A DNA stretch of 64,000 nucleotides from Annona cherimola (taxonomy: Eukaryota; Streptophyta; Magnoliopsida; Magnoliales; Annonaceae): the NCBI GenBank assembly GCA_030490835.1, contig CM059973.1:55122008-55186007 (forward strand). The letters run 5' to 3'. A program made the position numbers and the translations under genes. The notes beneath the pieces are model-generated. The model ran no database searches, was not told the origin of the DNA, and saw only the letters and a list, made by a program, of their open reading frames with translations. Below, in pieces: positions 10,220 through 21,235 of the stretch (position 1 is its first letter; each line of letters opens with the position of its first letter).

Positions 10220-12105
10220 CCAGGAACACTTCTCTTATTTGTTCCATGTCTTGGAACTGCGGGCTTCTTTCTAGGCGGGATAGGTGGTCTGCTACCTGAT
10301 TTTCTGCTTCTTTCCGGTCTTTAATCTCAAGATCGAATTCTTGTAGCAACAAGACCCACCGAATCAAACATGTTTTTGCATCTTTCTTTTCAATCAGGTA
10401 TTTGATTACGGAATGATCTATATAAATAATCACCTTGGCCCCCACCAGATAGGCTCTGAATTTATCAAATGCAAACACCACCGCCAGTAACTCCTTTTCT
10501 GTAGTAGTGTAGTTTAGCTGCGCCTCATTCAAGATTTTGTTGGCATAATAAATTGAATGAAATATTTTATTTTTCCCCTAGCCCAACACTGCCCCAACCG
10601 TGAAGTCGCTAGCATCACACATTAATTCAAAAGAAAGGTTCCACTCAGGAGAAATGATAATTGTTGCTGGTACCAATCTCATTTTTAACTCTTGGAACGA
10701 CTGCACACATTCCTTATCAAAATTGAATATCTCATCCTTTTCTAACAGGGAACATAGCGGCTTAGCAATCTTTGAGAAGTCCTTGATGAATCTTCTATAA
10801 AATCCAGCATGTCCTAAAAAACTGTGAATGCCCTTTACTGATGTGGGAGGAGGAAGCTTTTCAATTGTCTCGATTTTTGCCTTGTCGACTTCAATTCCCT
10901 GTTTGGAAACCCGATGCCTGAGTACTATACCCTCTTGTACCATGAAATGACATTTCTCCTTGTTAAGAACCAAGTTTGTGTCTTCACAACGTTGAAGCAT
11001 TTTGGAAAGATTGAAAGACACCCGTCAAATGAATTCCCGAATACAGAGAAGTTGTTCATAAATATTTCCAGAAAATCTTCAACCGTATCAGTAAAGATTG
11101 CCATCATACAATAGTGGAATGTGGCTAGCGCGTTGTACAGGCCAAATGGCATTCACCTGAATGCAATGAATCATACGGACATATGAAAGTAGTCTTTTCT
11201 TGGTCCTCGGGTGCTATCATGATTTGCTGGTAGTCTGAATAACCATCCAAAAAATAATAGAATTTCCGACCAGCCAACCTGTCTAGCATCTGGTTGATGA
11301 ACGGGAGAGGAAAGTGATCCTTCCTACTAGCTTTGTTCAGCTTACGGTAGTCCATACATACTCTCCAACCCGTAACTGTTCATTTTGGAATCAATTCATT
11401 ATTCTCATTGGATACTACCGTCATTCCACCCTTCTTTGGAACATATTGCACCGAACTGACCCAAGAAATGTCAGAGATGAGATATATAACACCTGCGTCA
11501 AGCCATTTGATAATCTCTTTTTTAACCACTTCCTTCACAATAGGATTTAACCTTCTCTGGGCTTCAATGGACGGCCTTGAATTCTCTTCTAATGGAATTT
11601 CGTGCATACAAAAAGAATTGATAATTCCTCTGATGTCCCCAATGGTCCAACCAATAGCCCCCTTGTGGTCCCTGAGCACTCTAAGCAATTTTTCTTCTTG
11701 TAAAGAATCCAATGCTGAAGAAATGATAATTGGGAGCGATGATTTAGTTCCCAGATACGCATATCTTAAATGGGTTGGCAGAGGTTTCAGTTCCAAAATG
11801 AGTGGCTCCTCAATTGATGGCTTTAAACGTTTAAATGAATCCGGATTAAGCTCCAGTGACTCAAATTTCTGCGGGTAGCGTGTAAAGGTCGGAGATTGTT
11901 GCAAATAACGTATCATCTCAGTTGATTCTTCATCAACTTCATTCACTTCTCCGACCAACGATGCTTCTAAAATGTCCTTGTGAGAGGTAACCTGAAATTC
12001 GGCTTGGACCACCGAGTCCACCATATCAATCATAAAACATTCCTCTGGATCATTCGAAAACTGCATCGCCTTGAACACACTAAATGTGACTTTATCATTC
12101 TGCAC
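10220..12105 (-). pseudogene. Reverse transcriptase and RNase H of nested Athila element
   Basis: Minus strand, in pieces. 12105-11380 carries the RT N-terminus (IIKWLDAGVIYLISDISWVS, VQYVPKKGG) and stops at a TGA where CGA is expected. 11355-11125 carries DYRKLNKASRKDHFPLPFI and FLDGYSDYQQI. After a shift, MPFGLYNALATFHYCMM leads to the polymerase box. That box reads FMNNFSVFG, where Ty3-type RTs have a DD pair, so the catalytic aspartates are lost. The thumb/connection (SVKGIHSFLGHAGFYRRFIK) and RNase H ([37 protein letters not shown]) follow. A stop lies near 10578. The lesions exclude activity. Confidence 0.9.
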
Positions 12106-12641
12106 CGCATGGTCAGTTCTCCAGCTTGTACATCAATTATTACCTTACCAGTTGCAAGGAATGGCCGACCCAAAATAATTGGCACGTCTTGGTTCTCTTC
12201 ATAATCCAGAATGATAAAATCAACTGGAAATATAAACTTGTCCACCTTGACAAGCACATCTTCAATAATTCCTTCTGGATATGTCATGGAACAATCCGTT
12301 AATTGCAACATCACTGTAGTAGGTCGTGCTTCACCAATGCCAAGTTTCCTAAATATAGATTTTGGCATTAAATTAATACTAGCTCCCAAATCACTGAGAG
12401 CTCTTCCAAAATAATGATTTTCAATTGTACATGGAATGGTAAAGCTCCCTGGATCCTTGAGCTTGGGCGGCAACTTTCTTTGTACCATAGCACTAGTCTC
12501 TTCTGTTAACGCCATTGTTTCAAATTCTGTTAATCGCCTTTTCTTTGATAATATATCTTCCATAAATTTGGCATAGCTGGGCATCTGTTCCAAGGCTTCA
12601 ACAAGAGGTATATTAATGTGTAATTGCTTTAATACCTCCAA
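12030..12641 (-). pseudogene. Aspartic protease region of nested Athila polyprotein
   Basis: Minus strand. The block has the plant Ty3 protease layout: a leader (SYAKFMEDILSKKRRL), KLPPKLKDPGSFTIPC, then the active-site box SDLGASINLMPKSI, and VPIILGRPFLATGK near the end. In this family the active site reads DLGASINL rather than DTGA. The reading frame shifts between 12030 and 12105, where the next open frame begins at QNDKVTFSVFKAM. Its role is processing of the Gag-Pol polyprotein. Confidence 0.85.
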
Positions 12642-14008
12642 GAATTTTTTAAACTAGCCCTCCTTTTTATTTTTTACAAGTGTTTGAGGAAATGGAGGGA
12701 GAGGCCTTTGAATAGTGATTGTTGCATCCTCAGGTTGCTTTTGATTAGTTTCATTCGATTCCTCCTCTGCTTCCTGTGACTGATGCCAAGGACTAGCAAC
12801 TCCAAATTATGTTCCTGGCTGAGCTACCTCTGGTAGTTGCCTACCACTGCGTAGCGTGACTGCTTACACTTGCTCCTTGTCTTTTCCTTTCGGATTCTGT
12901 TCAGTGTCGCTTGGCAATGCACTTTGAGGGCGACTATTTATAGCTGAGGCAAGCTGGCCTATCTGTGCTTCTAAATTCCTGTTTATGGTGATCTGGGATT
13001 ACACGAATTGCATGAACAGGTTTTTCAGATCTGATTTCTTCTCTTCTCGAGGAGGTGGGATGAGTTGAACAGGTCTAGCTGGCTGTTGCTGTGGGGGTTG
13101 CGAGAATCCTGGTGGCTGATTCGGCCTAGCTTGGTTATTCCATGAGAAATTAGGATGATTTCTCCATCCTTGATTATAAGTATTAGCATATTGATTTGCT
13201 TGGTTTCTCTCGAAGTTGCCCACGTAATTAATTAACTCCGAATTAGAGGCACATTGATCACTTGGGTGGTCAAACTCTCCATAGCACGTACAATATTCCG
13301 CTGATGACGACTGTGATGTGGAAGTTCCTACTGCAATGACATTGGCAAACCTTGATAGGTTTTGAATTTGCCTGGATAGAGCATCAATGTGGGCTTTAAT
13401 AGATGAGACTACATCCAATTGAAGTAAGCCTCCACTTTGACTTCTGTCAGATGGCAATTGATATGTGTTGGCCGCCATGTTCTCTAATAGCGCATAAGAT
13501 TCTCGATAACTTTTTCTCAATAATGAACCATTTGATGAAGAATCTACCATATGACGGGTAGAATCTTGGAGACCATTATAAAACATCTGAATTTGTACCC
13601 ATGGCTGAATTTCATGATGGGGACATTTGCAAAGTAAATCTTTGAATCGATCTCACGCCTCTGATAAGGTCTCTTGTCCGTGTTGTTTGAATGAGACTAT
13701 GTCCATTCTGAGTTTGGCTAACTTGGCCGGAGGAAAATATTTTTCAAGAAATTTATGTGCCAAGTCGTTCCATGTGCTGACAGAGTTTGGTGGCAAAGAG
13801 TCTAGCCACTCCATGCTCTGTCCCTCAAAGAGAACTGGAAAGTTCTTAGTCTCATTACTTCATCAGAGACTCCATGCTGCTTAAATGTATCTGTAACTTA
13901 TAGGAAATTTCGCAGGTGGCGATGCAGATCTTCAGAAGATAAACCCCCAAACTGCCCAATAGATTGGAGCATTTGGAAGACCACAGGCTTGATCTCAAAA
14001 TTATTGGT
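12642..14008 (-). pseudogene. Gag, central and C-terminal part, of nested Athila element
   Basis: Minus strand. It starts after the solo LTR insertion with [20 protein letters not shown] and reaches the retrotransposon gag core (SVSTWNDLAHKFLEKYFPP, RFKDLLCKCPHHEIQPW). FYNGLQDSTRHMVD and ESYALLENMAANTYQLPS come next. A degenerate zinc knuckle (CTCYGEFDHPSDQC) and the asparagine-rich stretch around YVGNFERNQ and HPNFSWNNQ follow. The largest open piece is 13586-12999. At least three stops or shifts break the rest. From 12998 to 12642 only a linker to protease is recognisable. It would form the particle and bind RNA. Confidence 0.87.
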
Positions 14009-14052
14009 GTTAATGACAAGCTGCGTATATACCTAATTATAATGCTCATTTT

Positions 14053-15769
14053 TGTTGGTCCCGAGTTAATGGCAAAATCCAAGAGGGGAGGGGTGAATTG
14101 GGTTCATAAAAATTCTTTGGTAAATTTAAGACTTAACCCCTTTAAAGTTTTACTCCCCTTGAATGTAACAGATAGAGAGCAATAAGATAGTGAAAGCGAA
14201 AATAAAAAACAATAGACAAGATTTATAGTGGTTCGGGCAACCTTTCCCTACTCCACTCTTCCAAGCTCACACACCCTTGTGACTTGGGTTCCACTATGTA
14301 TTCCGCGAATACAACTAGAGTCTCCTCTCTCTTCTAGATTCTAGCTCTAGGGGGCATATACAACCAGAGCCTCCGCTCTCTTCTAGATTCTAGCTCTAGG
14401 GGGCATATTACAATCAACACAAGTAGGTGATGAGTTACACTCCAATCACAACTCTACTTGCTATGTCTTGGTTTGAACCACCAAACTCAAACCAAGCACC
14501 AAAAACAAACAACAATATGAAAATAGAAGAAATCTACACTTTACTGATTTGTGTAGCAAGCTTTAACTCATGGAAGAATCTGTAGAAGCAACAAATCGTA
14601 TTTCGTTGAAGCAAACTGCAATTTTGAAGCTTGTTCTTCCTTTGAAAAAGAATAGATCACTCAATTGTAGAGAAAAGTAGATAAAAGCTCTTAGTAGCAC
14701 TTCTTTCCTCTCTTTAGGCTCTATCTTGTATATATCCACGTTTGCTTGAGTGTCTATATATAGAGGAGGGAAGATTTTGAACGTTATAGAGTTGGTTGGC
14801 GCGTAATAAATGTCCAACGTTCAAAAATTCGAACGTTATATCCCCAAGTCGCAGGTGGAGTCGACTTCGTCTGCGACTTCGTGTGCGACTTCGGCTGTTC
14901 TTCAGCTTCCAAGTCTGTCTTCAGGGTCGACTTGGTTTGAGACTTGGCCTCAAGTCGATCTTGGAGTCGACTTAATGTGCGACTTGGCTATTTCCTTATG
15001 CCAAGTCAGTTTGATTTATCTCTTACTTGCTTAACTTCTTTTCTTTTCTTGTCCTTCAATACTAGAAGCTTTTATTTGTACTGGATTGGCTTCAAGTCTT
15101 GTAAATTTGGAGAACTTGAATCTTGTATGGACGAATCATCTTTGATTTGGAATGAATTCATGTACCTTTCTTGCTTTAAGCTTGTATTAGTCTTCATATA
15201 CTCAGGTTTGAAAAACTTGAGTTGTCTTCATCTTGAAATGAACTTGTACTTGAGCTGCCTTATAATGTTGAAGTTGATGACTTTGCCTGTGACTTTAGAA
15301 GTTTTGCTGCACAATTTAAGCTTTGAGAGGAAGCCACCACTTCAAGTCGATTCTGGGGTCGACTTCATCTGCGACTTGACCTCAAATCGCAAGTGGAGTC
15401 GACTTCGACTGCGACTTCGGATGTTTTGTCCCCAAAATCAACGCTGGAGAGAAAATGCTGCTTCAAGTCGATACTGGAGTCGACTTCATCTGCGACTTGG
15501 CTTCCAAGTCACAAGTGGAGTCGACTTCATCTGCGACTTCGGTTGTTTTGTCTCCCAAAATCAACGCTGTCTATAAAGTACCTATTGAAGTCGCTTGTGG
15601 AGTCGACTTCGAGATCGACTTCGCCTAAGTCGAAGTTGGAGTCGACTTAGGGATCGACTTGGGCTGACTTTTCATTCCTTAAAAATATTCATTTATTAGT
15701 AATCATATCATACTCAAATTTGTATTTGTTAATTATCAAAACTTATGCTTTTGTTAGTTGTTTCCAATA
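14053..15769 (-). mobile_element. Solo LTR, TGTTGG family, nested in the Athila solo LTR
   Basis: 1717 bp with ends TGTTGG...CCAATA (from CCAACA) and a perfect 5-bp duplication ATTTT at 14048-14052 and 15770-15774. By comparison with the copies at 36-39 kb it lies in minus orientation. Its U3 carries the GTCGAC repeat array (about 14850-15660), then a TATA box (minus, CTATATATAG near 14753-14766). The TTTTGAT-ATTAAC block at the LTR start resembles SIRE-like Ty1/copia LTRs. That lineage is an inference, because no coding part exists here. Confidence 0.9.
14850..15660. repeat. GTCGAC palindromic repeat array in LTR U3
   Basis: About nine irregular units of roughly 30-40 bp. Each is centred on AAGTCGACTT or AGTCGACTC and flanked by inverted AAGTCGC/GCGACTT half-sites. 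Two unrelated interludes separate three clusters. The same arrays occur in the other two copies of this LTR family at 36.05-37.93 kb, always upstream of the TATA box. Confidence 0.88.
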
Positions 15770-17307
15770 ATTTTAACGCAAGTATACGTTCCGATCAAGT
15801 AATAAATAGTGAGTAGAGTATCGTTCCCACGAGGATTGTGTTAAAATAGATTAGCACCTTAAATCTCAATTGTCTAAGTGAATTAGTAAAAGGAATGAGA
15901 TTTGGTTTCAAAGAATTGAATTAAACTAACTAAGCAAAGCAGTAAATGACCAAAGTGGTGTGGAATACTGCTGAGATTGCCTTGAGATGATTAAGACAGG
16001 TGGGAATATGAATTCATTGAATCATAGCTATGTTATTTGGTTCCAATTAAGTTAGTTGTGCAGAGATTACTAATCTAAGTTCATTCATATTCATATATGT
16101 CTTCCAACACATACAAACCTAACCAAGTTTTATCTATGTGCTATGTTCCCATGCACATAAGTAAAACAAGATTGATAATCACATAACCTAATCAAGATTC
16201 TACAGGGTTAATAGGTATATTCCTATCCATATTAACATCCAACACAAACAAGAGCTGGAAAACCTGTGTCTCATGTATGGATCTTATTCACATTCCACTT
16301 TTCCAAGCATGAATCTGAATATTCAATCAATCCACAAGGTTGCAAAGCTTGTAAACGCATTAAGCATGATATATAAGGGTAATCTCAAGCAACATAAGTC
16401 ACAGCACAACTATATTATCAATTCAAGCATAAGAAAACAAAATAACATAGGTTATGAGTTCAAATCCTACATATCTCCCACCATAGGAAGGTTCAGCCCA
16501 TAAATATGACTTCAATTCCCATTAAAATCAAGTTACAATCATCCCAAGCAAGGAGAATAACAAATAGGAAGAGATAGATGAGAAGAGGAGATGAAACTTA
16601 ATGGATTTGAAGTGATAGCTTGGATCTCCACTCGCTCTTCTCTCCTTCCTTGAAGCTTTCGTTTCTCTCCCTTTCTCCACAGCCGCTACGACCTCTCTCT
16701 TTGTTCTCTGTGTCGAATCCCTAGGTTTCTATTTAAACATATCAGCTTGCACAGCACACGTGCAGAAATCTGTGCGTACGGATGTGTAGTGGCGCCTAGA
16801 CACCAACTCTCTGTGTGCTGTGTAACTTTGAAACCTTTCGGAATGCCTTGGAAACTCATGCCTTGGCGCTTGAGCACCAACTCCCTGGAAGCTTTATGAC
16901 CTGGAAAATCTTCTAGACTTCATCTGCATGTTAGTGAAGTGGCGCCTAGGCGCCAACTCACTGGAAGCTCTTTGCCTTGTGAGGTGCTGGAACTTCTGGC
17001 TAAGGCATGTAGGGTAGTGCCTAGGCGCCGCCTGCCTCCTTCTTCACTTGGCTCCGTTCTTCATTCGACTCACTCGCACACCTATAAATGTCCGTCCTTC
17101 CTGCAAAATTGACTAAAACTAAATAAATGAACTAAAAATGCTTATTTTATACTAAAAATGCATAAAAACTACATTATGCTCCTAAAATGCAAAGTGAGTG
17201 AAAATTAAGCTAAATTGGTGCAAACTAACCATATTCTCTTGGACTAACATGCAAAACTAGTCTGAAACGGGCCATGATAACTCGCATTTTTAGGAGTTAT
17301 CAGTCAA

Positions 17308-17587
17308 CAGTGGGAGGTTGGATGCTGGTTTGTACTGCATTTTGCCCCATTACAATGAGATCCCAAATAGGCTGGTCCAAATCATCTTGTTGTGGATGAA
17401 GTGGAACTTCAACCTATTGGTTCCCATGCTAATTTGCATGAGGATTTTCATTTTGGCCTCCAATACACTCCATTCGATGATGTTGATTCCTAGCTTCCCT
17501 GCTCCTGCGACGCCTTCTCAGATAGGTTCTCTCTGGCTCCGGATCAAATGGTACAATGTTATCCTTTTCAGCCCTGCCCCGGCGCAT
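17308..17587 (-). pseudogene. Gag N-terminus of nested Athila element
   Basis: Minus strand. ATG at 17587 starts MRRGRAEKDNIVPFDPEPER, followed by an arginine-rich stretch (TYLRRRRRSREARN). Two in-frame TAG codons follow, and then DLDQPIWDLIVMGQNAV before the solo LTR interrupts at 17302. The FDPEPE/TY arrangement is typical of Athila Gag starts. The start is chosen because it is the first ATG downstream of the primer site in this frame. Confidence 0.7.
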
Positions 17588-17731
17588 ACAAAAGCAATAA
17601 CCCCTGCAATGACCAATTCCACTGTGCTAAACTGGAAAATATATAGAACAAATGGATTTATATAATTGAATATAGTTATGAATTTGTACAAGAAGGCAAT
17701 AGAAATAATAATAATTAGTTAGTACCAAATA

Positions 17732-17749
17732 TCCCCGGTAACAGCGCCA
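17732..17749 (-). other. Primer binding site, tRNA-Asp type
   Basis: Minus-strand TGGCGCTGTTACCGGGGA lies six bases inside the 5' LTR. It differs at two positions, both transitions, from TGGCGCCGTTGCCGGGGA, the complement of the 3' end of plant tRNA-Asp used by Athila elements. Confidence 0.85.
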
Positions 17750-17755
17750 AAAACA

Positions 17756-20312
17756 TGACGAGCTGCGTAAATGACTAATTAAATGCTCGTTTTCACGCAA
17801 GTATACGCGTCAATCGAGTAATATAAAGTGAGTAGAGTATCGTTCCCACGAGGATATTGTCTAAACTAATTATATCAATTACTTCAATTGCCTTTGGTGA
17901 TTGGAAAGAATTTTGACAAATGTAATTGAATGTGCAAGATAAGTAAAAAAGAATAAATGAAAGTTTAACGAAAGAGCAGGATTGCAAAAGGGGTTTATCG
18001 AGTTGGGTCGATAGATGGGAGAGTTGGAAATTCTTGACTCTAAACTATATTAAATTGGTTCCTTTTCAGTAGATTGTGCAGAGAATTCTTAGTCCAAGTT
18101 TAATAATCTTTAGATGTGTCTCCCAATACACAGAAAGCTAATTACGCCACACCCAATTACTATGTTCTCATGCAAATGAATATGATGGAATTGATCTATA
18201 CGTAACCTATTCATGACTACATAGAGTTTAACGGTATATTCCTATCCATCTATTAAACAGTCTCCATTCACCAAGAGAGAAACCTATGCCTTACACATGA
18301 ACCTTGCTTAGATTCTCCTTTTCCAAAGATAAATCCAGCAAATAAATCATCTTGCAAGGTAGCTAATCTTGTAAAAAGCATTAAACACAACATGCAAGGG
18401 TAAATCCACACAGCACAAGTATTCAGCAATCAAATACTCATTTTCAAATTATTAAAAACCAAAATAACATAGTTTAGGCATCAATTCATCTCAACTTCCC
18501 ATCTATTGAAGTTTAGCTCATGAACATGGAGTTAAAGCCCATTGAAACCCAGTTTGAATACATTCTCAACAAAAGAGAAAAGGAAAATATGTAAAGAAAA
18601 AGAGAAGCTAAAACTTGCTAGTTTCCACCAACGAAGTTGATTCTCCTCTTCAGGTGCTCTTGTATTGGAAGTCCTTTCCTTTCTCTGTCCTCGGCTGCTC
18701 CTTGCGCGTTCTCCCCCTCTCTATTCAAACCCTCAGTATATATTTATACACCCTTTGTAATACCCAGACCTAAGTAGGGCTCATATAGATGCATTTGACC
18801 TATAATTATGATTCATGTGTGACTTGATTGATTTATGAATGATTTTATGCTTTAATGATATTTTGCAATGAGGGTTATGATTAAGAATGGTGATTAAAAT
18901 TAATCGTCGTAGCCCAATATGAGTTAATATAACTAAAGTGGCTTAGTAAGGATTGGAAAATGTTAATGTGTCATGAATAGTTATTTTAATTATCATGATT
19001 TGATTAATGAAAACTAGGATGATAATTATGAAATTAAGTTGAAAAATGCTAGAAAATTCATAACTTGATGCCTACAAGGCGGATTGAGATGAAATTTGAA
19101 AGGTAAGCACATGATTTTGCACCTAATATTATGGATGGATTGGATTAAGGACATTATGATGTGATTAGGATGATAATTATTTATTTTCATCCCAAATCCA
19201 AAAGTTAATTTCAAATGACTATAACTTGAGATAGAAAAGTCATTTTGAGATGAAATTCGAGATGAACGGATAAAGCTATATGGTGAATATATAAGGGAGG
19301 ATTTGATTAAGCTAATTACTATGAAAATATGCTTAATCACAAAAGGACAAAGTGACTTTGACTTTTGGAACAAGCATTTACTAAAAAGCAAGTGGCTTAA
19401 TGGCTTGAGTTAATGCCCCATATGAGGTGTCAACCAAGGGTTTTTTTGGCTTGATTTTGTGAATTATCCTAAATTATAAAATTCATGATAAATCTCATGA
19501 ATTAATGCATGGATAAGGGGGCTAATAGCTAGCCTCAAGGAGGCCATGGAAGGGCTCAAGTGGGGACGTCCAAGGGGGCTCCTCACATGGAATTTTTGAT
19601 TTTTTTATACCAAAGTCAAAACCTAGTTAATCTACATGGAGGAGGGATGTAAATGTACTTAAATTGGAGTTGAATTGGTGGCCAAGCAAAGCCACAAGAG
19701 GCAACCATGTGGACGTCCAAGGGTGAGGAGCTAAGTAGCTCACTTATGAGCTAAGATTTGGAATTTTAAAAATATAATAATTAGCCATTTTACTTGGATG
19801 TTATTGTGCCAAGTCATCAATGGATAAGTGGGTCATAAATTACCCTATCCATGATGTGGCAAGTGGGTCCCACAAGGTGGTTAAAAAAATATCAAAAAAT
19901 ATATATACATGGAGCAAGGTAGGGACGTCCATTTGGGTAAAACTCAAAGGGGAGAAAAATTTTAAGGGAGCAGCCCTTGAACGTGCCCAAGACCAGCAAG
20001 GAAGGAGGAGAAAATAGAAGGAAAAAGGGGGAAAAGAAAGAGATTCAAGCTAGGAAAGTTTGGATTCAAGTTTAATTCGATTCAAGTAAGTATCTTTGAG
20101 TTTTGAATCATTTAAACCTAAGTTTTCTACCTCTAATTATGGGTCATGAATATGATTCATAAATAACCCTTAAAGGATGATTAATGATGTCCTTGATTAG
20201 AGTATTGAATGAGGATTGAGTGATATCAAGGGTTTTAACCACATTCTCTTGGACCAACATGCAAAACTTGTCTGAAATGAACCATGATTACTCGCATTTT
20301 CACGAGTTATCA
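17756..20312 (-). repeat. 5' LTR of nested Athila element (interrupted)
   Basis: Minus-oriented. 17756-18755 matches the 3' LTR at 4033-5030 closely, and 20236-20312 matches its last 77 bp. Between them lies a foreign LTR fragment. The stretch equivalent to about 5031-5431 of the 3' LTR (about 400 bp, including most of U3) is missing. The right end abuts the CATGC duplication at 20313-20317. Confidence 0.88.
18756..20235 (+). mobile_element. Truncated Tekay-like Ty3/gypsy LTR in the 5' LTR
   Basis: Starts TGTAATACCCAGACCTAAGT just after CCCTT (18751-18755). It contains phrases typical of chromovirus LTRs (AAAATTCATAACTTGATG, repeated ACGTCCA tracts) and a TATA-like ATATATATAC near 19905. No matching CCCTT is found at the right end, and the fragment is shorter than the related LTR at 44359-47095. 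The 3' part and about 400 bp of host LTR were probably removed by one deletion. The right boundary is approximate. Confidence 0.65.
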
Positions 20313-20317
20313 CATGC

Positions 20318-21235
20318 CCGAAGATGGTAAAAGTTCATGGAAAAACCCCAGCCTGCCATTGTTCTCATGGTTAAGGAATTTTATGCAAATGCAGTGGAGC
20401 ATGATCCAGGACGGGTAAAAGTCCGAGGAAAGATTGTTCCCTTCTATCCTCAAGCCATTAATGCATTTTACGAGTTACCTAATATTGATTATCCGGATTA
20501 GTATGAGGAATTTTTAGAAGAAAATGAGAAGAACATCGCAGAAATCACTCAAGCTTATTGCGAAGAGTCACCAGAATGGAAGTCAACGGGTGGGCAATTG
20601 ACGTCTTTCAAGCGGAGTGCTCTCCATTATCATGGGAAGATGTTGTTCTATTTCATATTAGCCCGGTTAATGCCATCGACCCACTTGAGTGATATTACTA
20701 TGGACCGGGCGCTTCTCCTTTACGCTATATATTCTGACTTGTCCATAGATGTGGAGAGATTCCTGTTTAACCAGATATGCGCCAACGCTAGGGCACCTAG
20801 AGGAAGTTATTGGTTCTCATCTCTTATAACAAGATTATGTAAGCGAGTTGGAGTGCGATGGGAAGCGATAGAAGAGGTACTGAACTGCCAAGCCTAATGG
20901 ATGATCAATTTTTCTCAACAGAACCCCGAGTCCGGACTGCCACAACTCGTCCAACATCCCAGCCACCACCCGCCTCCTCATCTAGACCTCTCCTGACGGA
21001 TTTCAGGCTTGCCAACTTGAGAACTTAATGGCAGCCCAGGCCCGATTTGTGTACAGTCAAATCGGGCAATGGAGGCACATTTTAGGAGGCTCATGGAGGA
21101 CCGACAGATCGACATAACTGCTCTATCACCATTCCCGTCGATGCCTCCAGAGTTTTGAACCTGCTTTGGCCAGCCTTCACGTCAAACTGGAGGAGAGGGA
21201 GAGCACGAGGAGGATTCATCTTCATCAGGCGCCTA
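20318..21235 (+). pseudogene. 3' ORF of outer Athila element, C-terminal part
   Basis: Continues the ORF cut at 4032: RRW, then VKEFYANAVEHDPGRVKV, FYPQAINAFYELPNIDY, STGGQLTSFKRSAL, MPSTHLSDITMDRALLLYAI and RVGVRWEAIEEVLNCQA. Stops occur right after RRW, at DY-stop-YEE near 20501, and at 20895-20897. Past these, decayed remnants run to the acidic end near 21230. It is clearly homologous to 7747-6651 on the other strand. Confidence 0.8.

Larger units (their letters stand above)
14014..17302 (-). mobile_element. Solo LTR of the Athila family inserted in gag
   Basis: Minus-oriented LTR with TG...CA ends (plus-strand TGACAAGCTGCG to GAGTTATCA). It is flanked by GTTAA (14009-14013) and GTCAA (17303-17307), a duplication with one change. 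Gag coding stops at 14008 and resumes at 17308, which confirms insertion. Without the internal insertion (14053-15769 plus 5 bp) it is about 1567 bp. It is more diverged than the two LTRs of the host element, and its U3 holds four GGCGCC/GTGCC-type units spaced about 75 bp (16791, 16864, 16940, 17017). Confidence 0.88.
4033..20312 (-). mobile_element. Nested Athila-type Ty3/gypsy retrotransposon (minus strand)
   Basis: Complete but decayed element with TSD CATGC. Read on the minus strand the order is: 5' LTR (20312-17756), tRNA-Asp-like primer site (17749-17732), gag start (17587), gag/protease/RT/RNase H/integrase down to about 8893, a regulatory block, the plant-transposon 3' ORF (7747-6651), 3' noncoding DNA, polypurine tract (5521-5509) and 3' LTR (5508-4033). 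Subtracting the solo LTR at 14014-17302 and the LTR fragment at 18756-20235 leaves about 11.5 kb, in the Athila size range. RT motifs such as DYRKLN, DHFPLPFI and LDGYS and the pol layout fit the Athila lineage. Frameshifts and catalytic changes make it inactive. Confidence 0.92.

Noticed and set aside
14944..15650. 210-codon open frame and overlapping frames
   Set aside because: Generated by the GTCGAC repeat units (repeating VDFICDL/ESTS-type peptides) in a solo LTR.
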